Assembly (NCBI GenBank): GCA_037142915.1
Contig: JBAWZR010000007.1
Span: forward strand, 1 to 27,926
Reading direction: 5' to 3'
DNA from: JBAWZR01 sp037142915
GTDB taxonomy: Bacteria > Patescibacteriota > Minisyncoccia > Moranbacterales > UBA1568
Length of the DNA stretch: 27,926 bases
Of the stretch, positions 22,091 to 27,926 are shown piece after piece (position 1 is the first letter of the stretch; each line of letters opens with the position of its first letter). The notes beneath the pieces are model-generated. The model had not been told where the DNA came from. It did not search any database and was given only the letters and a program-made list of their open reading frames with translations. The translations under genes were made by a program, and so were the position numbers.

Positions 22091-22127
22091 AAAACCGGAT
22101 TCACTTTTTAGTGCAAATCCGGTTTTT
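22091..22127 (-). terminator. terminator of cassette B
   Basis: Near-identical copy of the 20963-21001 hairpin (CCGG/CCGG outer stem, CACT/AGTG inner stem). It lies 34 bases beyond the cassette B large-gene stop and 38 bases before the cassette A -35. Confidence 0.8.
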
Positions 22128-22161
22128 ATTGTCTTTAATTTTCTCCTTCGTTTACTTTTAA

Positions 22162-22923
22162 TTAGACACCTATTAGATAGATGGCGGCAGAAATATTCTT
22201 AACGCAAAGCTTCAATTGCTGAAGCTCTAAAGGGAAGAATTCCTCTTTGTAAGCATGGACATAGTTCCTTTCAATCGATTTATCCCGTTGAACCAGACAA
22301 AGCCATACAATAGGCATATAACCATTAGACTCCCACGACATCAGAAACGGCTCTGTTTCAGTTAACACAGAGAGTTTGTCTAACTTTTTCCAATCGCTAT
22401 ACAGATTCCACGACTCAAAGAAGTTGCTCAACTCCGGGAGACGATTCTTCATATCTGAAGAAAGTTTTGCAAACAGTTTGACCCCCTCATAAATACTAGA
22501 CCAATAGGTTTTTTCCGCCAGCACAACATCATCCAAAGTTTCTATTTTCAATTCCTGCAATACCAGAAGACAATCCTGCAGAAAGTCTTGTAACACCAAC
22601 AAAGCTCTTTTGTTCCTTAAAGACTTTGTATCCTTCTGCAGATAAGTAACAACCATATCCCACAATGCGTAAACCATAAAGCCAAGCGCCAGAGGCATAA
22701 CAAGCACGCCAAACAGGATAAGGAGTGATTGCACATACTTCGGATGAATTAATTGCGACTGGTGGTGATAGTACCAAACCATCAGCTGATCCACCCATTC
22801 TGTTGGCCAAACTTCCGCCAAAAACCAAGGCGCTGCTGGAGCTATCAGCAAAACGATAAGACTCCAACAAAACAAAGGCTTTAAATGAGTTCCTTTTTTA
22901 ATTCCGTTACAACTATTATTCAT
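22162..22923 (-). CDS. cassette B large protein: two-span membrane protein of unknown function
   Basis: The 253-residue protein has two membrane spans (about 17-37 and 64-92). The helical part shares RNK.ALL.L..FL and ETLDDV (128-133) with the cassette A large protein, then IYEG against IYKG. Outside this block similarity is low; cassette B has an added N-terminal span. ATG at 22923 is preceded by GAGGAGA. The first codons (ATG AAT) and the 70 bases upstream match cassette A closely. No recognised family. A terminator follows at 22091-22127. Confidence 0.82.
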   Translation of the reverse strand: MNNSCNGIKKGTHLKPLFCWSLIVLLIAPAAPWFLAEVWPTEWVDQLMVWYYHHQSQLIHPKYVQSLLILFGVLVMPLALGFMVYALWDMVVTYLQKDTKSLRNKRALLVLQDFLQDCLLVLQELKIETLDDVVLAEKTYWSSIYEGVKLFAKLSSDMKNRLPELSNFFESWNLYSDWKKLDKLSVLTETEPFLMSWESNGYMPIVWLCLVQRDKSIERNYVHAYKEEFFPLELQQLKLCVKNISAAIYLIGV

Positions 22924-22942
22924 GGTGTCTCTCCTCTTTTAG

Positions 22943-22975
22943 AAACTCTACCCCAACACCAGTGAGACAGAGTTT
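22943..22975 (-). promoter_or_regulatory. conserved intercistronic hairpin, cassette B
   Basis: Minus-strand AAACTC (22970-22975) pairs perfectly with GAGTTT (22943-22948). Same position and outline as 21586-21618. Confidence 0.5.
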
Positions 22976-22990
22976 GATTGTTAAATTTAT

Positions 22991-23242
22991 TTACGCTAAT
23001 TGCGCTTCTTCTTCCAATGGATTTTTTATGTTCCGATGGAATGGAATTGTCTCTGGTTGTTGTTGCACGGGCGCCGGAGCAATTTGATCCATCTCCTGCG
23101 GCAAGCCTATAAATTCATAAGAATTTTTAAACCAACTCCCCAACCCCTCTTCCTGCGGCGTAGAGTACACCACAAAAAATAGAATAAGCAGAATTCCTAT
23201 GACCCAAGGAATTATTGATCCTCCTCGTTTTTCTGCATTCAT
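22991..23242 (-). CDS. cassette B small protein: single-pass membrane protein
   Basis: An 83-residue product: short basic N-terminus (MNAEKRGG), one membrane span (about 10-26, IPWVIGILLILFFVVYS), then TPQEEG, a variable stretch and PAPVQQQPET. Paralogue of the 21639-21911 product by the TPQEE and QQQPET motifs and identical gene position. The ATG at 23242 has GAGGAGG upstream. An in-frame ATG at 23332 exists in the leader but is judged non-coding, as in cassette A. Function unknown. Confidence 0.78.
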   Translation of the reverse strand: MNAEKRGGSIIPWVIGILLILFFVVYSTPQEEGLGSWFKNSYEFIGLPQEMDQIAPAPVQQQPETIPFHRNIKNPLEEEAQLA

Positions 23243-23348
23243 GGCCCATCCTCCTCTATAGTTTTGTAGAGTTACTGTAAACCCCGATCGCTTTGGCAAA
23301 ACGAAGAGGCTATTTAATTTGTTAAAGGGCATTTACCCCTTTGAAAAC
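23243..23348 (-). promoter_or_regulatory. structured 5' leader, cassette B
   Basis: Aligns without gaps to the cassette A leader from CCCTTTAACAAAT up to the start codon. The CTCTA/TAGAG hairpin over the ribosome-binding site is kept. In hairpin 1 a GAGG to GGGG change preserves pairing. Confidence 0.5.
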
Positions 23349-23354
23349 TCCTTC

Positions 23355-23383
23355 AATGTAGCATAAAAGTAAGACGCCGTCAA
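23355..23383 (-). promoter_or_regulatory. promoter of cassette B
   Basis: Minus-strand TTGACG (23378-23383), 17 bases, TACATT (23355-23360), followed by GAAGGAGTTTTCAAA as in cassette A. Confidence 0.72.
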
Positions 23384-23427
23384 GACTACCGCTCGGCTCA
23401 AAATGCGGGTATACTAGGGAGGTATTT

Positions 23428-23500
23428 GCGCTTGTAGCTCAGTGGATAGAGCGTCTGGTTCCGGTCCAGAAGGCCGCAGGTTCGATTCCTGCCAAGCGCA
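23428..23500 (+). tRNA. tRNA-Arg(CCG)
   Basis: Full cloverleaf: acceptor GCGCTTG with CAAGCGC, D arm GCTC/GAGC, anticodon stem TCTGG/CCAGA around TTCCGGT (anticodon CCG), T arm GCAGG TTCGATT CCTGC, discriminator A. CCA is not encoded (CCG follows). TATACT at 23410-23415 is a possible -10. Confidence 0.97.
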
Positions 23501-23637
23501 CCGAGAAAGGCTGTACGTCATCCATCCCGCAAACGATTCCAAAATGGTCAGATGTAAATGTTTATATTTCCTTCGTGGCCGCCTTCGGCTTTAATGGTTG
23601 CTTTCGATAATCTGAGAACGAATCGGTGCGGGACGCT

Positions 23638-23676
23638 CATACTTGTAGCTACTCGCTCCGCTCATAGACAAGTATG
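23638..23676 (+). promoter_or_regulatory. hairpin that includes the dnaB start codon
   Basis: CATACTTGT (23638-23646) is the exact inverse of ACAAGTATG (23668-23676), which contains the ATG of dnaB. The 9-bp stem would hide the start codon. There is no Shine-Dalgarno in between. The pairing is seen; a regulatory role is inferred. Confidence 0.45.
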
Positions 23677-25041
23677 GCGAAAAAATTAATCAATCCTGAA
23701 ATGTTGCGAGTGCCACCGCACAGCGTCGAAGCCGAGCAATCCCTGCTTGGGTCTTTGATGTTGGACAAAGACGCCATCATCAAGATCGCCGACCTCGTGA
23801 AAGTCGGAGACTTCTACAAAGACGCTCACAATGCCGTCTACGAGACCATGCTCGAGCTCTACGAACAACGCGAACCGCTCGATGTCCTCTCTGTCGGCAA
23901 CCGTCTGGAAGAAAAAAATCTCCTCGACCAGATCGGCGGCTCCGGCACGCTTGCCTCACTCGTCAACGCCGTCCCCTCCGCTACCAATGTCCTCCACTAC
24001 GCCAAGCTCGTCCAGCGCAAAGCCACCCTCCGCCGACTCATCAGCGCCGGTCAAGACATCACCGAACTCGGTTACGATGAATCCGAAGACATCCAGAAAA
24101 CCCTCGACGAAGCGGAGCAGCGCATCTTCAAGGTCTCGCAGAAATACATCAAGCAGGACTTCATCCCGATCAAGAGCGTCCTCGAAACCGCCTTCGAGCG
24201 CATCGACGAACTTCACAAGAACGACGGCCAGATGCGCGGCGTCCCCACCCACTACCCCGACCTCGACAATATCCTCGCCGGCCTGCAGAAGTCCGACCTC
24301 ATCATCCTCGCGGCGCGACCATCCATCGGTAAGACGACCTTCGCCCTCGATATCGCACGGCAGATTGGCGTCTATTCCAAAGTCCCGGTTGGCATCTTCT
24401 CATTGGAAATGGGCTCCGACCAGCTCGTCGACCGTATGATCGCCGCGCAGGCCAATATCGACCTGTGGCGACTCCGCACGGGCAAACTCCAAAGTGAAGA
24501 CTTCGCCAAAATCGGCGAGGCTATCGGCATCCTCTCCGAAGCGCCTATCTTCATCGACGACTCCGGTTCAGTCAATATTATGGAGATGCGCACTATGGCA
24601 CGCCGCCTCCAGGCCGAACACAAACTCGGCCTCATCATCATCGACTATTTGCAGTTGATGGAGGGTCGTAGCAGTCGGGGCGACAATCGCGTGCAGGAGA
24701 TTTCCGAGATCTCCCGCGGATTGAAGCAACTCGCCCGCGAACTCAATATCCCGATCATCGCACTCTCCCAGCTCTCTCGTGGAGTAGAGAGCCGCCAAGA
24801 CCAAATGCCCAAACTCTCCGACCTCCGCGAATCCGGTTCCATCGAACAGGACGCTGACATCGTGCTCTTCCTCTACCGCGAAGACCGCGTCAAACCCGAC
24901 ACTCCGAACAAAAACATCGTCGATGTCCTCATCTCCAAACACCGTAACGGCCCCATCGGCAAAGTCTCGCTCTACTTCCAAGAAAACTCCACCACCTTCA
25001 AATCCCTCGAGCGGATTCATTCTGATGTGCCAGTAACATAA
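23674..25041 (+). CDS. dnaB: replicative DNA helicase DnaB
   Basis: Hexameric 5'-3' helicase that unwinds DNA at the replication fork. The 455-residue protein has the N-terminal helical domain (PPHSVEAEQSLLGSLMLD, about 13-30, to about 110), a linker, and a RecA-type motor domain. Walker A is RPSIGKTT (about 214-221), followed by FSLEMGSDQLVDRM. Walker B is LIIIDYLQLM (about 317-326), then ALSQLSRGVESR and SDLRESGSIEQDAD. The length is normal. The ATG at 23674 lies in a perfect hairpin and has no Shine-Dalgarno. It follows tRNA-Arg after a 173-base gap in which I see no other gene. Confidence 0.97.
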   Translation: MAKKLINPEMLRVPPHSVEAEQSLLGSLMLDKDAIIKIADLVKVGDFYKDAHNAVYETMLELYEQREPLDVLSVGNRLEEKNLLDQIGGSGTLASLVNAVPSATNVLHYAKLVQRKATLRRLISAGQDITELGYDESEDIQKTLDEAEQRIFKVSQKYIKQDFIPIKSVLETAFERIDELHKNDGQMRGVPTHYPDLDNILAGLQKSDLIILAARPSIGKTTFALDIARQIGVYSKVPVGIFSLEMGSDQLVDRMIAAQANIDLWRLRTGKLQSEDFAKIGEAIGILSEAPIFIDDSGSVNIMEMRTMARRLQAEHKLGLIIIDYLQLMEGRSSRGDNRVQEISEISRGLKQLARELNIPIIALSQLSRGVESRQDQMPKLSDLRESGSIEQDADIVLFLYREDRVKPDTPNKNIVDVLISKHRNGPIGKVSLYFQENSTTFKSLERIHSDVPVT

Positions 25042-25067
25042 GAGATCTAAAATTTTTCGTAACAAAT

Positions 25068-25676
25068 ATGTCCTTACCTCTGAAACAACTTTTCTTGTTT
25101 TCTATTTTTTCATATGCATTCTTCTTACAACAGAATATACCCCTTCGTATTGAAAGTTTCTTTGATGTCCGCGTACAAATCTATATATGCGTGGTTCTCT
25201 CGATAATCACTTTGCACCTCGTTACGAAAAATACCCAATGGACACTGAGCCGAGAACCCCTCCCTTCTCTTTCCCAGGATAACCTCAATCAACTCGCTGC
25301 CCAAAAAAAGAAGCCTCTTCTCTTTATACTGATCATTACCATAGCAGCCGCAATCATTTTTATATTCATGGGAAATCAGATGACCGCTCCGGTTGCCGTT
25401 TTTCTCGGTGCTTCGCTTATTCTGCTTTTACTCATTGCGCTGCATTTTTCAAATCAAAAAGTGAGTGTAATTGAGAATATCCAAACTACGGAAATGAAAG
25501 CATCTCTTCCCATAGCCAATTTTTCCCTATTGCAATTTGTACTCTATCTACTGTTAACAAGCGTGCTCGTGGTCAATGGCATGTATTTCATGATAATGGG
25601 TAATTTACTTATTGGGATTCCTTCTTTATTTGTAGGCTCAATCCTTGTACAACTTCCTTTAATACGAAAAAAGTAA
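25068..25676 (+). CDS. polytopic membrane protein of unknown function
   Basis: The 202-residue product has about six hydrophobic spans (roughly 6-20, 36-52, 83-101, 107-125, 152-176, 178-195) and ends in a basic tail (LIRKK). No motif or family is recognised. It starts 26 bases after dnaB and ends 66 bases before recR on the same strand, so it may be co-transcribed with both. Codon use is more AT-rich than in dnaB and recR, suggesting a faster-evolving or acquired gene. No Shine-Dalgarno before the ATG. Confidence 0.75.
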   Translation: MSLPLKQLFLFSIFSYAFFLQQNIPLRIESFFDVRVQIYICVVLSIITLHLVTKNTQWTLSREPLPSLSQDNLNQLAAQKKKPLLFILIITIAAAIIFIFMGNQMTAPVAVFLGASLILLLLIALHFSNQKVSVIENIQTTEMKASLPIANFSLLQFVLYLLLTSVLVVNGMYFMIMGNLLIGIPSLFVGSILVQLPLIRKK

Positions 25677-25742
25677 TCATTTATAAAGAAAATGCTTCCA
25701 TATTTCCCTAAAATAAATAATCAAGCGTTTATTCTTATTCCC

Positions 25743-26327
25743 ATGTACCCAAAACCATTCCAAAAACTCATCGAGCAATTCGTCACGCTGCCCTCTATCG
25801 GGCCGCGCTTAGCCGAGCGGCTCGTGCTCTATCTCTTCAAACAAGATCAGGATAAACTCGAATCATTTGCCGAGGCACTAGAGAATCTTCACCAGCTCCA
25901 CCCATGTAAGCGTTGTTTTCATATTGCCGAAGATGACTTGTGCACTATCTGTACCGACAGCAAGCGCGATCAACACACGCTCTGTGTGGTCGAAGAAGCA
26001 CTCGACATCATCGCCTTCGAACGCCTCGGCCGGTATCGCGGGCGCTACCATGTGCTCGGTGGCGTGATGGAGGGATCAAAGGACAGTTCATTCCTCCATA
26101 TCCCCGAACTCCTCGACCGCATCGAGACCGAACACATCACCGAAGTCATCCTCGCCACTAACCCGACCACCGAAGGCGACCTCACCGCACTCTACATCAA
26201 GAAAAAAATCGAGAACCTCGGCATCAGTGTCACCCGCCTCGCCCGCGGCCTCTCCTCTGGTGGCGACATCGAGTACGCCGACGAACTCACTCTCTCAAGT
26301 GCCCTCACCAATCGGAAGAAGATGTAA
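25743..26327 (+). CDS. recR: recombination mediator protein RecR
   Basis: RecR acts with RecO/RecF to load RecA at gaps. The 194-residue product has the helix-hairpin-helix start (VTLPSIGPRLAERLVLYL), a C4 zinc finger (Cys55, 58, 67, 70) and a Toprim domain (CVVEEALDIIAFERLGRYRGRYHVLGG is the expected region). NPTTEGDLTALYI and the C-terminal LARGLSSGGDIEYADELTL follow. The ATG at 25743 gives MYPKPFQKLIEQFV, the family start; an in-frame ATG 17 codons upstream is not supported. No Shine-Dalgarno. Confidence 0.97.
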   Translation: MYPKPFQKLIEQFVTLPSIGPRLAERLVLYLFKQDQDKLESFAEALENLHQLHPCKRCFHIAEDDLCTICTDSKRDQHTLCVVEEALDIIAFERLGRYRGRYHVLGGVMEGSKDSSFLHIPELLDRIETEHITEVILATNPTTEGDLTALYIKKKIENLGISVTRLARGLSSGGDIEYADELTLSSALTNRKKM

Positions 26328-26356
26328 ATAAAAACATGCCAACTTTCGTTAGGGAG

Positions 26357-26519
26357 CGGGTGTTTGTTTTTGGCACACTTCCATTCGCCGTCGCAGCAAA
26401 GACTAACCACTGCATCCAAACCACATTGCCAAGCCTGCTGGTGCGTCACTTTCTGCAGTCTCCAGTCAACCATTGCGGCGGCCTGGAAGAGTGACAAAGG
26501 CAAATATCCGATCCACCCG
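26357..26519 (-). ncRNA. candidate rod-shaped structured RNA, 6S-like in outline
   Basis: The 254-base gap after recR folds as one long rod in constant register. CGGGTG (26357-26362) pairs with CACCCG (26514-26519). CAC and CTTCCA (26374-26383) pair with TGGAAG and GTG (26484-26493). CGCCG (26386-26390) pairs with CGGCG (26476-26480). After an asymmetric bubble, GACT (26401-26404) pairs with AGTC (26464-26467) and ACTGCA (26409-26414) with TGCAGT (26454-26459). On the minus strand a weak promoter (TTGAAG 26546-26551, 17 bases, ACTCTA reverse as TAGAGT 26523-26528) would start transcription near 26516. A T-rich terminator-like end follows at 26333-26342. A closing stem, bubble and terminal arm are the 6S RNA outline, but no conserved 6S sequence is recognised. 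The strand is uncertain. Confidence 0.4.
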
Positions 26520-26528
26520 AAAACTCTA

Positions 26529-26560
26529 CAAAAAAACAAAACTCCCTTCAAGGGAGAGTT
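26529..26560 (-). terminator. terminator of the 26582-27025 gene
   Basis: Minus-strand AACTC and CCCTT pair with AAGGGAGTT (26540-26548), with one bulged base, followed by TTGTTTTTTTG. Confidence 0.8.
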
Positions 26561-26581
26561 GCTCGAAAAAAATTGGGAGTA

Positions 26582-27025
26582 CTATTTTTTCTTGGCGACT
26601 TTTGTTGCAACTTTCGCAACTTTCTTGGCCACTTGCTTCACGACCCCGCCTATCGGTCGGGCAAGTTTCTTTACTTCTTTTTTTACAGATTTCTTGACCG
26701 GCTTGGCTGCCTTGGAGATATGCTTCCATTGCTTCTTGAGAGCATCGGCATACACGGCAACTTCCTCTTTGCTCGCCTTGCCGGCTTTGATATAACCAAC
26801 CGCTATCTCATCGATAATTTTGTGGTAGAGACTCTCGGTCACCTCCTCCGCTTCCTCGATCTTCTCCACGATATCCGCCTTCATCTTGAGCATCCAACTT
26901 TTGAAATTCTTCTGATGTTTCTTCCCCTCTGGTCCGAAAAAATAGTAAGTCGCCGCACCAAGTGCTGCCACACCCGCACTCAAGGCTACTACTTTTCCCA
27001 CCAAAACACCCTTTTCTTTTTTCAT
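26582..27025 (-). CDS. membrane-anchored protein with histone H1-like lysine-rich tail
   Basis: The 147-residue product starts with a membrane span of YtxH type (about 7-29, GKVVALSAGVAALGAATYYFF) followed by GPEGKKHQKNFKSWMLKMK. An acidic helical middle with EKIEEAEEVTESLYHKIIDEI follows. The tail (about 105-147) is made of KPVKKSVKKEVKKL and KQVAKKVAKVATKVAKKK-type repeats. The tail would be cytoplasmic and highly basic, so tethering DNA or RNA to the membrane is a plausible inference. The 30-residue peptide at 9297-9389 has the same repeat chemistry. No Shine-Dalgarno. It lies 35 bases after the stop of the small membrane protein upstream, so the two may form an operon. Confidence 0.82.
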   Translation of the reverse strand: MKKEKGVLVGKVVALSAGVAALGAATYYFFGPEGKKHQKNFKSWMLKMKADIVEKIEEAEEVTESLYHKIIDEIAVGYIKAGKASKEEVAVYADALKKQWKHISKAAKPVKKSVKKEVKKLARPIGGVVKQVAKKVAKVATKVAKKK

Positions 27026-27060
27026 ATGCGTATACTTAATTTTATTAAAATATTTCTTTC

Positions 27061-27327
27061 TTATTTCTTCGTCTCGCTTTTCTTGTGCTTGCGTCCACCG
27101 AACAGCATCTGAAACACTCTGCTCTCACGCAGATCAGAAACGAATTCCTTCACTTCTTCCTCCGCCGTATCAATACCCGCTTCGACCTTTTCGGTGATAC
27201 TTCGGACATTCCGCAAAATAACAATCATATACACCAGACCCACCGCCACCAGACATGTCACCACGATAAACCCGATAGAAGCTATAAAGAAAAAAATATC
27301 GGCATGAACGAGTGTTTGCATAAGCAT
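27061..27327 (-). CDS. small single-pass membrane protein
   Basis: The 88-residue product has one long N-terminal membrane span (about 10-38, IFFFIASIGFIVVTCLVAVGLVY). An amphipathic helix (VRSITEKVEAGIDTAEEEVKEFVSDL) and a basic tail (GGRKHKKSETKK) follow. It looks like the short membrane-anchored helical proteins found beside YtxH-like genes. No family name can be assigned. The start may be the ATG at 27327 or one two codons later. TATACT (minus strand, 27348-27353) is a likely -10; the -35 is poor. Confidence 0.75.
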   Translation of the reverse strand: MLMQTLVHADIFFFIASIGFIVVTCLVAVGLVYMIVILRNVRSITEKVEAGIDTAEEEVKEFVSDLRESRVFQMLFGGRKHKKSETKK

Positions 27328-27357
27328 ATTTGAATAAGGCTGCTCTCAGTATACCAT

Positions 27358-27380
27358 AAACAAAAACCCCGAGAAGGGGT
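27358..27380 (-). terminator. terminator of rplU
   Basis: Minus-strand ACCCC (27376-27380) pairs with GGGGT (27366-27370), then TTTTTGTTT. It lies 28 bases after the rplU stop. Confidence 0.85.
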
Positions 27381-27408
27381 CTTGTAAAAAATATCAGGAA
27401 AAATCCAA

Positions 27409-27720
27409 TTACGCGGAGATCTTCACGATCTCAACTTCAGTGAAAAATTGGCGATGCCCGAACTTCATCTTATAACGCTTCTTGGCATGGTGTTTGATAC
27501 CAGTCACCTTCTTGGCTCTGCCCTGTCGAAAAATAGTCGCCTCGACGGTCGCACCGGCCACGAGCGGTTCACCCACCTTGACGGATGCCTCATCCCCGAC
27601 CAAAAGCACCTCATCAAAGGTTACTTTCGCCCCTGCTTCGCCCTCGATCTTCTCGATACGGAGCTTCTCGCCCTCGGCCACCTGATATTGTTTCCCACCG
27701 GTTTGAATGATTGCAATCAT
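27409..27720 (-). CDS. rplU: 50S ribosomal protein L21
   Basis: Binds 23S rRNA in the large subunit. The 103-residue protein matches the family in length and sequence: MIAIIQTGGKQYQV at the start, EKIEGEAG, VLLVGD, and the C-terminal signature KKVTGIKHHAKKRYKMKFGHRQ. The start is the ATG at 27720; a GTG four codons upstream is unlikely. The usual partner rpmA (L27) does not follow; a terminator does, so L27 must lie elsewhere. The promoter at 27754-27782 is strong. Confidence 0.97.
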   Translation of the reverse strand: MIAIIQTGGKQYQVAEGEKLRIEKIEGEAGAKVTFDEVLLVGDEASVKVGEPLVAGATVEATIFRQGRAKKVTGIKHHAKKRYKMKFGHRQFFTEVEIVKISA

Positions 27721-27753
27721 AAAAATATCCACTTAATTTAGAGGTATAGAGCC

Positions 27754-27782
27754 AGTATAGCTTGACTCGCATAAAAAGTCAA
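27754..27782 (-). promoter_or_regulatory. promoter of rplU
   Basis: Minus-strand TTGACT (27777-27782), 17 bases, TATACT (27754-27759), 5/6 matches at both elements. Confidence 0.75.
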
Positions 27783-27800
27783 ACGAACCTTATTTTTTCT

Positions 27801-27926
27801 TTATTTCTCAAAAGATTTCAACTCCCGACTCTTCTGGCAATACTGGAGAACGGTAGCGACAAACTCAGCCTGACCATACATCAACGGGGCGGCAGATAGT
27901 TGAGCGCCCGTGTCCGGGTGCAGTTG
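27801..27926 (-). CDS. C-terminal end of a glycoside hydrolase family 15-like protein (partial)
   Basis: The frame enters from the right edge and stops with TAA at 27801-27803, giving the last 41 residues. They include LHPDTGAQLSAAPLMYGQAEF. The pattern GxxLSAAPLxxxxAEF is the usual end of GH15 (glucoamylase-like) enzymes, where a Trp-Ser-His commonly stands in place of MYG. Such genes are frequent in CPR genomes. The catalytic part is outside the window, so activity cannot be judged. Confidence 0.6.
   Translation of the reverse strand, partial: QLHPDTGAQLSAAPLMYGQAEFVATVLQYCQKSRELKSFEK

Noticed and set aside
26357..26519. Signal recognition particle RNA near recR
   Set aside because: The position recalls some Firmicutes, but the conserved GGAAGCAGCC-type domain IV core and GNRA-type loop are not visible.
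26192..26551. 119-codon open frame on the minus strand across the recR end and the following gap
   Set aside because: It runs through a terminator-like sequence into the antisense of recR, has no ribosome-binding site at any ATG, and the gap is better explained as a rod-like RNA.

Overview
The window reads as a compact genome of a Candidate Phyla Radiation (Patescibacteria) bacterium, most like a Parcubacteria/Moranbacteria-type lineage. The grounds are short housekeeping genes with AT-rich gaps, an atypically short SMC, CPR-style membrane proteins, tRNAs without an encoded CCA, and a lone rplU. UGA is a normal stop (corA ends in TGA), so this is code 11 and not the recoded Gracilibacteria type. 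The taxonomic call is inference from gene style, not from a marker tree.

Layout: 1-3240 holds greA (with a terminator-like attenuator in its leader) and a short, hinge-less smc, both on the minus strand. 3245-4480 is a small accessory block: two unknown + strand genes behind a strong promoter, a 32-residue lysine-rich peptide gene and tRNA-Ala(TGC). 4596-9105 carries dprA, topA and prmC on the + strand, with dispersed palindromic repeats between and inside genes. 9106-9709 is a gene-poor stretch with repeats and a 30-residue Lys/Ala/Val protein. 9710-12890 is a MacA/MacB-type efflux operon (adaptor, ATPase, permease). 12902-14385 has a YgjP-like metalloprotease and a conserved-looking single-pass membrane protein. 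14576-18152 is a minus-strand envelope cluster: membrane GT2 glycosyltransferase, HAD-like protein, polyprenyl-phosphate sugar-1-phosphate transferase, DUF192 protein. 18219-18352 is a long imperfect palindrome that pairs best as a minus-strand RNA. corA and cysS follow.

20955-23386 is the most unusual region: two tandem copies of a two-gene membrane-protein cassette. Promoters, leaders, intercistronic hairpins and terminators are nearly identical between copies, while the encoded proteins have diverged strongly. After tRNA-Arg(CCG) come dnaB, an unknown membrane protein, recR, a candidate rod-shaped RNA (26357-26519), two small membrane-anchored proteins, rplU and the last 41 codons of a GH15-like protein.

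Two window-wide patterns stand out. First, nearly all recognisable housekeeping genes lack a Shine-Dalgarno sequence, while the small unknown genes have strong ones. Second, repeat-like sequence lies in frame inside smc, prmC and cysS.
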